A stretch of DNA of 64,000 bases from Acuticoccus yangtzensis (GTDB taxonomy: Bacteria > Pseudomonadota > Alphaproteobacteria > Rhizobiales > Amorphaceae): the NCBI RefSeq assembly GCF_001927245.1, contig NZ_MJUX01000004.1, forward strand, positions 186,001 through 250,000, written 5' to 3'. Each line of letters begins with the position of its first letter. Within the stretch, counting starts at the first letter, position 1. The notes below the pieces were generated by a model. It saw only the letters and a program-made list of their open reading frames with translations, was not told the DNA's origin and searched no databases. The position numbers and the translations under genes are program-made. Shown here piece after piece: positions 55,365-63,869 of the stretch.

Positions 55365-56867
55365 ATGTCGAAAGGTTTCTTCAGCAAAGCGCTGTCCGGC
55401 AGTGCCCGCCAGGTTCTTCTCGAAGGACTGACGGCAGCCAACGTCCAGCTCCTGCTCGACGGCAACTATAAGATCGTCGAATGCAACGAGAATACGCTCG
55501 ATGTTCTCGGTTACAATCCCGTCGGCAAGCCCTTCTTCGACGTGTTCACGCCGACCGGTGACGCTGCCGCCGCGGAGAAGGCGATCCTCGAACACGTCAA
55601 GAAGTCGCAATTCGCGATCCGCCTGGGGCAGATGAGGACGAAGTCCGGCGATACGCGCCAAATCAACATCCGCTGGTATGGTGTCGAGGCCGCGCGCTAC
55701 AAGATCAAGCACGTCGTCATGGCGACGGACATGACCGCGGCCTACGCCGAGGAGGCGGCCCGCCTCGCCCGCGTGAAGGCGATCAACCGCGCCTACGCCG
55801 TGATCGAGTTCGACACGGCCGGAAAGATCATCGAAGCCAACGACGTCTTCTGCAAGGCGATCGGCTACCGCAAGGACGAGCTGCCGGGGAAACATCACCG
55901 GATGTTCGTGCCCCAGCACGTCATGTCGGACAGCGACTACAAGAACTTCTGGGCCGACTTGCTGAACAACCAAGTGAAGGCGGGCGAGTTCGAGCGGCTG
56001 CGCAAGGACGGCTCGCCGCTCTTCCTGGAGGCGAGCTACTCCCCGGTGCTGGACCTCAACGGCCGCCCCTTCAAGGTCGTCAAAATCGCGACCGACATCA
56101 CCGACAAGGTGTTGCTGCGCAAGAACTCCGCCACCGTCGCGACCCAGGTGGACAAGAAGCTCGGCGAGATCGTCGAGGCGGTCTCCAGCGCCAACGACCG
56201 CTCGACGTCCGCCTCCTCGACGGCCACGCAGACCTCGCAGATGGTCCGCCAGGTCGCCGACGCGGTGCAGGATTTCGAGGCCACCACCCGGCGCATCGCC
56301 GACGCGATGGTGAAGTCCCGCTCGGCCGTCGGCCACGTGAACTCGCAGGCGGAGACCGCCGACAGGCACATCTCCGCCCTCTCCGAGGCGGCCAACTCGA
56401 TGACGTCGATCGTCGAGATCATCTCCAAGGTGGCTGGGCAGATCAATCTTCTGGCGCTGAACGCCACGATCGAAGCGGCGCGTGCGGGCGAAGCGGGCAA
56501 GGGCTTCGCGGTCGTGGCGTCCGAGGTGAAGTCGCTCGCTGATCAGGTGGAGAAGTCCACCAACCAGATCGGCGCGGACATCGACCGGGTGCAGTCCGTC
56601 GCCGGAGACGTCGTGTCGGTGCTGAAGGGCATCGCCGGTGCGATCGAGGACGTGGAAGAAAGCGTCAACGTGGCGGCGGAGGCGGTCGAGGAGCAGACCA
56701 CCGCCGCGCGCGACATCGCCGCCGGAATGAACCAGGCCGCAGCCTCGGTGCACGGGATCACGGACGACCTCAGCCGCATTTCCACGGCGGTGGCGAGCGC
56801 CAACGGCTACGCGCGCGAAGGCAGCGAGATGTACAGGTCCATCAAGGTGTCCGACGCGGTCCATTGA
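55365..56867 (+). CDS. Soluble PAS-domain methyl-accepting chemotaxis protein
   Basis: A 500-aa chemoreceptor with no membrane segment. Two PAS domains (about 25-125 and 140-245; [22 protein letters not shown] and [22 protein letters not shown]) are followed by the receptor coiled coil. The conserved hairpin tip [35 protein letters not shown] lies at about 351-383. The layout resembles Aer-like energy sensors without an anchor; PAS domains may bind haem or flavin, but no diagnostic residue can be named. There is no C-terminal CheR-docking pentapeptide. A strong AGGAGGG is present but about 13 bases from the ATG. A terminator follows. No other che genes are nearby. Confidence 0.9.
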   Translation: MSKGFFSKALSGSARQVLLEGLTAANVQLLLDGNYKIVECNENTLDVLGYNPVGKPFFDVFTPTGDAAAAEKAILEHVKKSQFAIRLGQMRTKSGDTRQINIRWYGVEAARYKIKHVVMATDMTAAYAEEAARLARVKAINRAYAVIEFDTAGKIIEANDVFCKAIGYRKDELPGKHHRMFVPQHVMSDSDYKNFWADLLNNQVKAGEFERLRKDGSPLFLEASYSPVLDLNGRPFKVVKIATDITDKVLLRKNSATVATQVDKKLGEIVEAVSSANDRSTSASSTATQTSQMVRQVADAVQDFEATTRRIADAMVKSRSAVGHVNSQAETADRHISALSEAANSMTSIVEIISKVAGQINLLALNATIEAARAGEAGKGFAVVASEVKSLADQVEKSTNQIGADIDRVQSVAGDVVSVLKGIAGAIEDVEESVNVAAEAVEEQTTAARDIAAGMNQAAASVHGITDDLSRISTAVASANGYAREGSEMYRSIKVSDAVH

Positions 56868-56884
56868 GGATCGCGCCGAAGACG

Positions 56885-56911
56885 ATCCGCGCGGCGCAGC
56901 CCCGCGCGGAT
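56885..56911 (+). other. Hairpin after the chemoreceptor gene
   Basis: ATCCGCGCGG (56885-56894) and CCGCGCGGAT (56902-56911) form a perfect 10-bp stem with a 7-base loop, without a T tract, just ahead of the terminator. Confidence 0.5.
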
Positions 56912-56930
56912 GCCGATGATGACGCAGACG

Positions 56931-56961
56931 GGCGCCGGCGAGCGATCGCCCGGCGCCTTTT
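56931..56961 (+). terminator. Rho-independent terminator after the chemoreceptor gene
   Basis: GGCGCCGG (56931-56938) and CCGGCGCC (56950-56957) form an 8-bp stem followed by TTTT. It lies between convergent genes and may serve both. Confidence 0.7.
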
Positions 56962-57009
56962 CGTGTTCGGCGCGCGCGCCGGGTGCTCGGCGTGCGGCGT
57001 CCGGCGCGT

Positions 57010-57624
57010 TTAGGGATAGAGGCGCTGCACCGTGAAGCCGCCGTTCTCCAGCCGGTAGACGAATCGGTTGTGGAGGCGGAATTCGCCATCCACCCAAAAT
57101 TCGATCGTCTCCGGGGTGACGCGGTAGCCGCCCCAGTGAGGCGGGCGCGGCGGGTTATCCCCAAATTCGGCTTCGCGCGCGGCGACCCGCGCGACGAGCT
57201 CGTCGCGGTTCGCAGCCGGCCGCGACTGGTCCGACGCCCACGCGCCGATCCGGCTGCCGAGGGGGCGGGAGCGGTAGTAGGCGTCCGATTCGGCGTCCGT
57301 CACCAGGCTGACGGCCCCGCGAATCCGGACCTGCCGGCGCAGCGTCTTCCAGTGGAACAGCAGCGCCGCCCGCGGATTTGCCTTCAGTTCCAGCCCCTTG
57401 GTGCTTTCACGATTGGTGTAGAATACGAAGCCGTCGTGGTCGTGCCCTTTCAACAGGACGATGCGGGCATCGGGCAGGCCCGCGCCATCCACCGTCGCCA
57501 ACGTCATCGCGGTGGGGTCGTTGGGCTCGGTCTGGCTCGCTTCCTGCAGCCACACGGTGAACAGATCGAACGGGTCGGGCGTTTGCCCCGCTGCGATCAC
57601 TTCGTCGGTAAGGCTAGAGGTCAC
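57010..57624 (-). CDS. pdxH: Pyridoxamine 5'-phosphate oxidase
   Basis: PdxH uses FMN and oxygen to make pyridoxal 5'-phosphate from the pyridoxamine or pyridoxine phosphates. The 204-aa protein shows family signatures: RIVLLKGHDHDGFVFYTN, ANPRAALLFHWKTLRRQVRI, YYRSRPLGSRIGAWAS, PPHWGGYRVTPETIEFW and the C-terminal HNRFVYR...WTVQRLYP-like ending (FTVQRLYP). The start is uncertain: GTG at 57624 or TTG at 57630, neither with a ribosome site. A promoter candidate ends only about 10 bases upstream, so the message may be nearly leaderless. Divergent from the DnaJ gene. Confidence 0.92.
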   Translation of the reverse strand: MTSSLTDEVIAAGQTPDPFDLFTVWLQEASQTEPNDPTAMTLATVDGAGLPDARIVLLKGHDHDGFVFYTNRESTKGLELKANPRAALLFHWKTLRRQVRIRGAVSLVTDAESDAYYRSRPLGSRIGAWASDQSRPAANRDELVARVAAREAEFGDNPPRPPHWGGYRVTPETIEFWVDGEFRLHNRFVYRLENGGFTVQRLYP

Positions 57625-57639
57625 GACCAAGCCGCACTA

Positions 57640-57669
57640 CATATGGGTGTCTTCATGACAGCACCTCAA
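57640..57669 (-). promoter_or_regulatory. Candidate pdxH promoter
   Basis: On the minus strand TTGAGG (57664-57669) and CATATG (57640-57645) are separated by 18 bases. Transcription would start about 57633, within a few bases of the pdxH start codon. Confidence 0.3.
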
Positions 57670-57718
57670 ATGGATGGAGAGGCGCCGGACCGCCGGTGCC
57701 GCTAAGATTGGACCAGTG

Positions 57719-58744
57719 ATGGCGCGCGACCCCTATACCGTGCTTGGCATATCGAAGTCAGCCTCGGAGAGCGAGATCAAGTCCGCTTTCCGCAGGCTGG
57801 CCAAGCGCTACCATCCTGACACGAATTCGAGTGACCCGAAGGCGCAGGAGCGCTTTTCGGAGGTCAATGCCGCGTACGAGATCCTCGGCGACAAGGACAA
57901 ACGCGCCAAGTTCGACCGCGGCGAGATCGACGCGGCGGGACAGCCGCGCTTCCACGCCGGGTTCGGCTCCGGCGCGTCCTCGGGCGATCCCTTCGCCGGA
58001 TTCGGCGGATTCTCCGGCTTCGGGCGCGGCGGATCGCAGAACACCGGCGGCAGCGGGCGCACGTGGCGCTTCTCCTCCGGCGGCGGCGGTGAAGGCGCGG
58101 CCGGGGTCGACGAGATCCTGCGCGAGTTCATGGGCGGAGCCGCACGGGGCGAGCGCGGCGGCGCAGGGGGCGGCGCAGGCGGTTTCGGCGCGGGCTTCGG
58201 CGGCGCCGGTGCGGCTGAACGCGGCCAGGACCTCGACGTCGTCGTCACCGTCACCCTGGACGATCTCGCGAGCGACGAGAAGCTGCGCGTGTCGCTGCCC
58301 ACCGGCCGCACGGTGGACGTGAAAATTCCGGCGGGCGCGGAGCAGGACCAGCAGATCCGTCTGCGCGGGCTGGGGCACGAGAGCCCCGGCGGCGGGAGCC
58401 CCGGCGACGCGATCCTCACCCTGCGCATCGCGGCGCATCCGATCTTCCAGCGCGAGGGGCAGAATCTGCGCCTCGACCTTCCGGTGACGCTCTATGACGC
58501 GGCATTGGGAGCGAAGGTGCGGGCGCCGACGCTGAACGGGTCGGTCAACATCACCGTCCCGCCGGGCTCCTCCGGCGGCAAGACGTTGCGGCTGCGCGGG
58601 CTCGGCCTCCCCACCAAGTCGGGCGGACGAGGCGACCTTCTGGTGACGTTGCAGATCGATCTGCCGGACGACCTGCCCGAGGACTTCCTCGACATGATGC
58701 GCCGCTGGCGTGAGGACGCCCCCTACCAACCCCGCAGCGGCTGA
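57719..58744 (+). CDS. DnaJ-class co-chaperone, CbpA type
   Basis: A 341-aa Hsp40. The J domain begins DPYTVLGISKSASESEIKSAF, with HPD at residues 32-34. A long Gly/Phe-rich linker follows (about 75-170). There is no CxxCxGxG zinc finger, then two C-terminal substrate-binding beta domains (DLDVVVTVTLDDLASDEKLRV and NLRLDLPVTLYDAALGAKVRAPTLNG). Lack of the zinc finger makes it type II (CbpA/DjlA-class) rather than DnaJ itself. It stimulates DnaK. The start at 57719 begins the J domain; the ribosome site is weak. Confidence 0.92.
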   Translation: MARDPYTVLGISKSASESEIKSAFRRLAKRYHPDTNSSDPKAQERFSEVNAAYEILGDKDKRAKFDRGEIDAAGQPRFHAGFGSGASSGDPFAGFGGFSGFGRGGSQNTGGSGRTWRFSSGGGGEGAAGVDEILREFMGGAARGERGGAGGGAGGFGAGFGGAGAAERGQDLDVVVTVTLDDLASDEKLRVSLPTGRTVDVKIPAGAEQDQQIRLRGLGHESPGGGSPGDAILTLRIAAHPIFQREGQNLRLDLPVTLYDAALGAKVRAPTLNGSVNITVPPGSSGGKTLRLRGLGLPTKSGGRGDLLVTLQIDLPDDLPEDFLDMMRRWREDAPYQPRSG

Positions 58745-58819
58745 CGCCTCAGCGGCTGGCCCCTCGGCGGCTGCCTTAGCCGCTGACCGGATACACGTCC
58801 GCGGCGCGCAGGCGCCCGC

Positions 58820-59410
58820 TCACGCTGTGGCGGGGACGGCCTTGCGCGTGTCGTGGCGCAAAATGTCCATCACCTCGGTGATCAGCCAGCGGGCGTGGCG
58901 CACAAGCCCCGCATCGCTGAGCGGGCCGCGCGGCGTCGTCATCGGCACATGGACGAAGAGAACCTTCGGGTTGCCCGCCAGCGCCGCGCCCAGCCCGGCG
59001 TTGCACACATAGTCCCCCGCGCTGTGGCTGAGGCGCACGGGAAAGCCCGCCGCCCGCGCCTCGCGCACCAGCTCCGGAACGTCGAACATGGTGTAGCGGT
59101 GGCGCGCCAGGCGGCCGGGGCGCTTGCCCGCCGCATCCGGCTTGTCGCACGCATAGGGCGTCGCCACGCGCTCGTAGCGAATCATCGTCTCGCCGCCCGC
59201 GACGCCGAACATCAGCACCGCGTCGTAACGCGCGGCGAGCGGCGGCAGCGTCTCGCTCACGCTCCACAGCGTGTCGAGCCGCAGGGTGTCCACCCCGGCG
59301 GGCGGCGCCTCGGCCAGCGTTGTCACCAGCCGCTCGGTCGGGTTCTGCGGCATCCCCGGAAAGGAGCCGAACCCGGTCACCAGAAGGCGCGGGCGCAGCG
59401 TGACGATCAT
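58820..59410 (-). CDS. Pyroglutamyl-peptidase I-like protein (peptidase C15)
   Basis: A 196-aa cytoplasmic cysteine peptidase of family C15, which removes N-terminal pyroglutamate. The characteristic VTGFGSFPGMPQNPTERLV opens the protein. The triad is visible as Glu80 (MIRYERVA), Cys136 (SAGDYVCNAG) and His154 (LFVHVP), in the order and spacing of known enzymes. Its ATG overlaps the stop of the MBL-fold gene (ATGA), so the two are co-translated. Substrate specificity is inferred from the family. Confidence 0.87.
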   Translation of the reverse strand: MIVTLRPRLLVTGFGSFPGMPQNPTERLVTTLAEAPPAGVDTLRLDTLWSVSETLPPLAARYDAVLMFGVAGGETMIRYERVATPYACDKPDAAGKRPGRLARHRYTMFDVPELVREARAAGFPVRLSHSAGDYVCNAGLGAALAGNPKVLFVHVPMTTPRGPLSDAGLVRHARWLITEVMDILRHDTRKAVPATA

Positions 59411-60348
59411 GCCGCCACCGGCCGCCAGCGGGCCGAGCGGCCGTAGCCGTCCGCGAACACGCGGCCCTCCTCCAGCAGCATCTCCAAGTGCGCCTGCACC
59501 GACATCGCCGCGGCGTCGAACAGGCGCTTGTCGATCGACGCATAGAGGCTGGAGACGATGTCGCTGATCGTGCGGTCCCCCTCGGCGAGGCGCTGCAGGA
59601 TCGCCCGCTCGCGCATCAGCCGGTGGCTGCGGATGCCTGACACGATACGCGAAGGGTCCTCGATGATGTCGCCATGGCCGGGCATGTAGCGGGTGTGGCC
59701 CATGGGGATGAGCTTTTCCAGCGACGCCACGTAAGCGCGCATCGACCCCTCTGGCGGCGACACGACCGTGGTCGACCAGCCCATCACGTGGTCGCCGCTG
59801 AAGAAGTCGTCGCCGTAACCGAAGGCGACGTGGTCGGGCGCGTGGCCGGGCGTCGTCACCGCGGTGAGGCTGACTTCGCCGTTGTCCACCACGTCGCCGT
59901 CGGAAACGACGATGTCGATCGGGAACAGGCGGTCCTGGTAGCCCGGCGTCGGGTCATCCTCGCCCGGATGAAGCGCACGCCCCAGCCGCGCAGGCCCTTC
60001 CGCGACGATCGGCGCGCCGGTCATCTCCCGCACCGGTGCGAGCCCGGCGATGTGGTCACGGTGGGAGTGGGTGACGAGGATGTGTGACACGGTGCGCCCA
60101 CCGATGGCGCGGTCCAGCGCGGCCAGATGCTCGGGCAGATGCGGGCCGGGGTCGATCAGCATCAGCCGGTCCCGGCCGACGAGGTAGGTGTTGGTTCCCG
60201 CCCCGGTATAGGGGCCGGGATTGGCCGCCGTGATGCGCACGATGCCGTTGCCGAGGTCGACGGCCTCGCCATGGCGCGGGTCAAAACTCAAGCGTCGTAT
60301 CCTCCGGCTCTGTGGCATCCGGCGTTGTTGCATCCGGCTCTCTTGCAT
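59407..60348 (-). CDS. MBL-fold metallo-hydrolase (LACTB2-like)
   Basis: A 313-aa metallo-beta-lactamase-fold protein with the zinc motif THSHRDHIAG (His94, His96, Asp98, His99), further ligands in TTPGHAPDHVAF and FSGDHVMGW, and a C-terminal winged-helix-like domain (about 240-310), as in LACTB2-type hydrolases. The N-terminus is ambiguous: three tandem 15-nt repeats each begin with an in-frame ATG (60348, 60333, 60318), and none has a strong ribosome site. The family fold starts at about residue 20. It is coupled to the C15 peptidase gene. Its substrate is unknown; thioesters and RNA are both known for relatives. Confidence 0.85.
   Translation of the reverse strand: MQESRMQQRRMPQSRRIRRLSFDPRHGEAVDLGNGIVRITAANPGPYTGAGTNTYLVGRDRLMLIDPGPHLPEHLAALDRAIGGRTVSHILVTHSHRDHIAGLAPVREMTGAPIVAEGPARLGRALHPGEDDPTPGYQDRLFPIDIVVSDGDVVDNGEVSLTAVTTPGHAPDHVAFGYGDDFFSGDHVMGWSTTVVSPPEGSMRAYVASLEKLIPMGHTRYMPGHGDIIEDPSRIVSGIRSHRLMRERAILQRLAEGDRTISDIVSSLYASIDKRLFDAAAMSVQAHLEMLLEEGRVFADGYGRSARWRPVAA
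60304..60348 (-). repeat. Triplicated 15-nt repeat carrying three start codons
   Basis: Three 15-base units (60304-60318, 60319-60333, 60334-60348) read on the minus strand as ATG followed by CAAGAGAGCCGG, CAACAACGCCGG or CCACAGAGCCGG. They encode MQESR, MQQRR and MPQSR. Confidence 0.8.
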
Positions 60349-60485
60349 GGTGCTCGCGATACACGTTCCATTCCAATCGTCGCCGGGACGGCGGTCCGTG
60401 ATGACATAGGCTCGCCATAGGCGGCACCCCGTGGCCGCCTATGGGTCGGCCCGAGGCGCCGCGCTTTGCGTCTACGCCCGCGGCG

Positions 60486-61913
60486 TCAGGCGAGCGCTGC
60501 GAAGTCCGGCACCGGGCGCGCCGTGTCGGCCGAGGCGGCGAAGTGGGCCTCCAGCGCTGCGGCGATCGCCATCACCTTGCGGTCCGCCCCGCGCGGGCCG
60601 ATCACCTGAAGGCCGAACGGCAGGCCATGCCCGTCGCGCCCGCAGGGAATGGCCGCCGCGCAGGCGAAGGCCATCGTCGGAATGTAGGTGATCGCGAGCC
60701 AGCGCATGTAGGTTTCCATCGGCGTCCCGTCGATCTCCTTCACGTAGAGCTCGCTGTGCGGGAAGGGCGACACGGCGGCCGCCGGGGCGATCAGCGCGTC
60801 GTAACGCTCGAAGAAGGCGACGAAGCGGCGATAGAGGGCGGCCTGCTCACGCTGCGCCCATGCGATCTCGACCGCCTTGAAGGTAAGGCCCCGCTCGGTG
60901 TTGTCGATCACGTTGCGGTCGAGGTCGCCGCGCTGGGTCATCACCCGGTCGTGGTGCTGCACCAGGAAGGCGATGCCGCGGGTGATCTCGAAGATCTCGT
61001 GGGCCGGCCCGAAGTCGGGCGAGGCCGCCTCCACGGTGAGACCCGCACCGGCGAGCCCTTCCGCCCGCGCGTTGAAGACGTCCTTGATCTCGCCCGCGAC
61101 AGGGGCGATGCCGAAGTCCGCCGAGGCGGCGAGGCGCACGCTGGCGAGGTCGACGGCGGGAATGTTCGGCTCCACCCCGTCGGCCGGGTGGGAGAAGGGA
61201 TCGCGCGGATCATAGCCCGCCTGCACCGAGAGGAGCAGCGCGGCATCGGCCATGGTGCGCGCCATCGGCCCGTTGACGCCCCAGGGGGAGAGATAGGCGC
61301 CCATGTCAGGCGACGGGGCGAGGCCCAGCGACGGGCGGAAGCCGGTCACACCGCAGAAGGCGGCCGGCGTTCTGAGGCTCCCGCCATAGTCCGACCCGGT
61401 GGCGAGCGGGCACATGCCGGCCGCCAACGCCGCCGCCGAGCCGCCCGACGATCCGGACGACGTCTTCGTCAGATCGAACGGGTTGCCGGTGGGGCCGAAC
61501 AGCCGGTTGGTGGTGTTCGCCCCGGCCGCGAATTCAGGCAGGTTGGACTTGGCGAACAGGATCGCCCCCTCGGCGCGCAGGCGCTGGCTGCCGAGGTCGT
61601 CCTCCGTCGCCACGTTGTCCTTGTAGAGCAGCGAGCCGTGGGTGGTCTTCATGCCCTTCACGTCGCGGTTGTCCTTCACCGCGATCGGCAGTCCGTGCAG
61701 CCGGCCGAGGGGCTTGCCTTCCATCACCGCCTTCTCGGCGGCCTTGGCGGCGGCGCGCGCCCCCTCCTCGTCGACGGTGACGAGGGCATTCACCTTCGGG
61801 TTGGTGGCGGCGATGCGGGCCAGGCAACTGTCGAGGAGCTCCACAGGCGACAAGGCTTTGGCACCAATGAGGCGGCGGGCCTCCGTGGCGTCGAGATCTG
61901 CGGGCTCAGTCAT
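60486..61913 (-). CDS. Amidase signature family protein
   Basis: A 475-aa amide hydrolase. The Lys/Ser/Ser triad is visible: Lys80 (GLPIAVKDN), the cis-serine near 155 (TSSGSSGGSAAALAAG), and the nucleophile Ser179 (ATGSDYGGSLRTPAAFCG). The Gly/Ser-rich signature is complete. AGGAG lies 9 bases before the ATG. GatA is unlikely because GatB and GatC are absent and the C-terminus differs. It may hydrolyse small amides; the substrate is unknown. It is near, and on the same strand as, the class IV aminotransferase (120-bp gap). Confidence 0.9.
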   Translation of the reverse strand: MTEPADLDATEARRLIGAKALSPVELLDSCLARIAATNPKVNALVTVDEEGARAAAKAAEKAVMEGKPLGRLHGLPIAVKDNRDVKGMKTTHGSLLYKDNVATEDDLGSQRLRAEGAILFAKSNLPEFAAGANTTNRLFGPTGNPFDLTKTSSGSSGGSAAALAAGMCPLATGSDYGGSLRTPAAFCGVTGFRPSLGLAPSPDMGAYLSPWGVNGPMARTMADAALLLSVQAGYDPRDPFSHPADGVEPNIPAVDLASVRLAASADFGIAPVAGEIKDVFNARAEGLAGAGLTVEAASPDFGPAHEIFEITRGIAFLVQHHDRVMTQRGDLDRNVIDNTERGLTFKAVEIAWAQREQAALYRRFVAFFERYDALIAPAAAVSPFPHSELYVKEIDGTPMETYMRWLAITYIPTMAFACAAAIPCGRDGHGLPFGLQVIGPRGADRKVMAIAAALEAHFAASADTARPVPDFAALA

Positions 61914-62033
61914 TGAAGGGTCTCCTGAAACGGGCCGGGATCATGGCGCCGCCTGCCCCACAGGGAAAGGGGCGGCATTCCATTTCATCGCTTTCGTTGC
62001 CGTCCGCCCCCGTCTCAGGCCGTGCGGCGCCCG

Positions 62034-62957
62034 TCAGGCCGCAGCGCTCGCCTCGGCCGCGGCGTAATCCACAGGCGTGGCGTGCCAGCCTTCGGCCCGT
62101 TTTTCCCAAAACCGCGCCTTCAGGGCGAGCGACACGGGGCCGGGACTGTCGTTGCCCAGCATGCGCCCGTCGATTCGCGAGGCCGGCATGATCCCGCCGG
62201 CGGTGGTGGAGAGGAAGATCTCGTCTGCCTCGCGGAACTCCTCCGCGGAAATGTCGCGCACCTCCAGCGGCAGGCCCATCTCCTCGCACAGCTCCATCAC
62301 CGACTTCTGCGTCACGCCCTCCAGCGTGCCGCGCGCGGGGGTGGCGACGCGCCCGTCCGTCACGCAGAAGACGTTGAAGCCTGCGCCCTCGGTGACGTTG
62401 CCGTCATGGTCGAGCAGCACGGCGAAGTCGGCCCCCGCCTCCTCCGCCTCGAACTGTCCGGCGGTGAGGTCGCCCCAGTGAAAATTCTTGCCGCGCGGGT
62501 CGACGCTCGTGGCCGGGATGCGCCGCACGGTGGGGATCATCAGCCGCACGCCGCGCTCCTGCACCTCGGGCGGGGCGACCCAGGCCCACGGCATCGCCAT
62601 CACCATGATGTAGGACGGGGCCTGCGAGGGCTGGCGCGGCGCACCCGGAGGCGGCGCGGCGCGTAGACAGTCCATCGCCACATAGGAGCGGGTGAGGCCG
62701 GACAGCGCCACCGTGCGGTGGACGATGGCGCGGATCTCGTCGTCGCTCTCCTTCGGCACCATGCGCATGCGCTCCATGGAGGCGCGGAAGCGGGCCAGGT
62801 GATCGTCGAGCCGGAAGAAGGCGCCGTCCCACACGCCGACCACGTCATAGGTCACGTCCGACCGCCGATAGCCCCAATGGGTGACGGGGATCTTCGCCTC
62901 GCTCAGCGGCATGTAGCTGCCGTCGATATAGGCGGCGCCTTTGGTGTAGTCGCTCAT
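62034..62957 (-). CDS. Class IV aminotransferase (D-amino acid / branched-chain type)
   Basis: A 307-aa PLP enzyme of fold type IV. The catalytic lysine is Lys157 (DPRGKNFHWGDLT). The PLP-anchoring Glu is in GNVTEGAGFNVF, and TLEGVTQKSVMELCEEMG and LSTTAGGIMPASRIDGR are typical. Relatives include D-alanine aminotransferase, branched-chain aminotransferase and (R)-amine transaminases; the motifs I can see do not choose among them. The start MSDYTKGAAYIDG at 62957 follows GAGAGGGAT; the in-frame ATG at 63020 encodes a His-rich leader without support. Confidence 0.86.
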   Translation of the reverse strand: MSDYTKGAAYIDGSYMPLSEAKIPVTHWGYRRSDVTYDVVGVWDGAFFRLDDHLARFRASMERMRMVPKESDDEIRAIVHRTVALSGLTRSYVAMDCLRAAPPPGAPRQPSQAPSYIMVMAMPWAWVAPPEVQERGVRLMIPTVRRIPATSVDPRGKNFHWGDLTAGQFEAEEAGADFAVLLDHDGNVTEGAGFNVFCVTDGRVATPARGTLEGVTQKSVMELCEEMGLPLEVRDISAEEFREADEIFLSTTAGGIMPASRIDGRMLGNDSPGPVSLALKARFWEKRAEGWHATPVDYAAAEASAAA

Positions 62958-63422
62958 CGGATCCCTCTCTTTCCAGTCCCGGCGGCCCGCATCGTCCCGC
63001 GGCGGCCCATGGTGGTGCATCGGCGCGCCCGTGTCATCGCCGGACTTCTCGCGGCCGGGCCGCGCCTCCGGCCTCGTTCTCGCTCATGCATGGTCCGTTC
63101 CGCCGGGCGTGCGGCGCGCATCCGGGTGCGGCAAATCGGCTCCCGTCAGCCGGCGTGACGGACGCGCCCCCGCCCTGTCCGGCTGGCCGCTGCCGCCGTC
63201 GCCCGTCCGTATGTCGGTGTGAGGGCGCCCTCCGCGACCCGACGCTTTGACTTGGAATGCATCTCTATTTCGGATCGTTACGAAGAGAAATTCACCTTAT
63301 AATCCCTCCAATTATAGATGAAGTGCCGGCGCTTGCCTTGGTCTCTGGACTGGAATAGTCCGCTTTTGCGGTGCCCTGCGTCGCAGCGGCGCCTTTCCAC
63401 TTTCCGGCCTGCGGACGATTGC
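62958..63422. other. Intergenic region before the ExbB-type operon
   Basis: About 465 bp with no credible gene. The first 280 bp are GC-rich. From 63240 to 63320 the sequence turns AT-rich and contains a perfect TATAAT (63298-63303) and the inverted repeat TATAAT/ATTATA (63298-63316), a likely promoter zone for the operon starting at 63423. Confidence 0.5.
63298..63316. promoter_or_regulatory. TATAAT inverted repeat, possible promoter
   Basis: TATAAT (63298-63303) and ATTATA (63311-63316) are separated by CCCTCCA. Each strand carries a perfect -10 hexamer. The -35 region 17 bases upstream on the plus strand is poor, so an activator may be needed. Confidence 0.35.
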
Positions 63423-63869
63423 ATGACCCTCATCTCAACGCGCCTCGCGGCGTCCTTCATCGTTGCGGCGATGCTTGCCGGTCCGGCGTGGGCCGAGACG
63501 GCCGCGCCGACGCCCGCAGCGCCCAATCTCGGCCTGTCGCTCAACAGCCTGCAGACCGAGGGGAGCGCCTGCCGCGTCACCTTCGTGGCCACCAACGCCA
63601 TGGGCGTGGAGGTCGACGATCTGGGCATCGAGGTCGCCATCTTCCGCAAAGGCGGCGCGCTGGAGCGGCTGATGCGGCTCAATCTCGGCCACTTCCTCGA
63701 CGGCAAGACGCGCGTGCGCCAGTTCGACCTCGCCGGCACCGACTGCACCGCCGTCGAAGCGATCCTCATCAACGACGTCACCGCGTGCGACGGCGACGGG
63801 CTCGACCCGCTGGTTTGCCTGCGCGCCATCACCGCCACCTCCAACACCGACACCGGATTCAGCCTGTGA
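63423..63869 (+). CDS. Exported protein of unknown function, upstream of exbB-like gene
   Basis: A 148-aa precursor with a signal peptide (MTLISTRLAASFIVAAMLAGPAWAE, cleavage near A23). The mature part has four cysteines (SACRVTF, GTDCTAV, VTACDGD, LVCLRAI), probably paired. I do not recognise a named family. Its stop codon overlaps the GTG start of the ExbB-like gene, so it belongs to that operon and probably works with the proton-channel complex. A longer in-frame start at 63318 lacks support. Confidence 0.75.
   Translation: MTLISTRLAASFIVAAMLAGPAWAETAAPTPAAPNLGLSLNSLQTEGSACRVTFVATNAMGVEVDDLGIEVAIFRKGGALERLMRLNLGHFLDGKTRVRQFDLAGTDCTAVEAILINDVTACDGDGLDPLVCLRAITATSNTDTGFSL

Noticed and set aside
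63031-63222. 63-codon frame in the gap before the ExbB-type operon
   Set aside because: It has no ribosome site, no recognisable family and composition like other spurious GC-rich frames.
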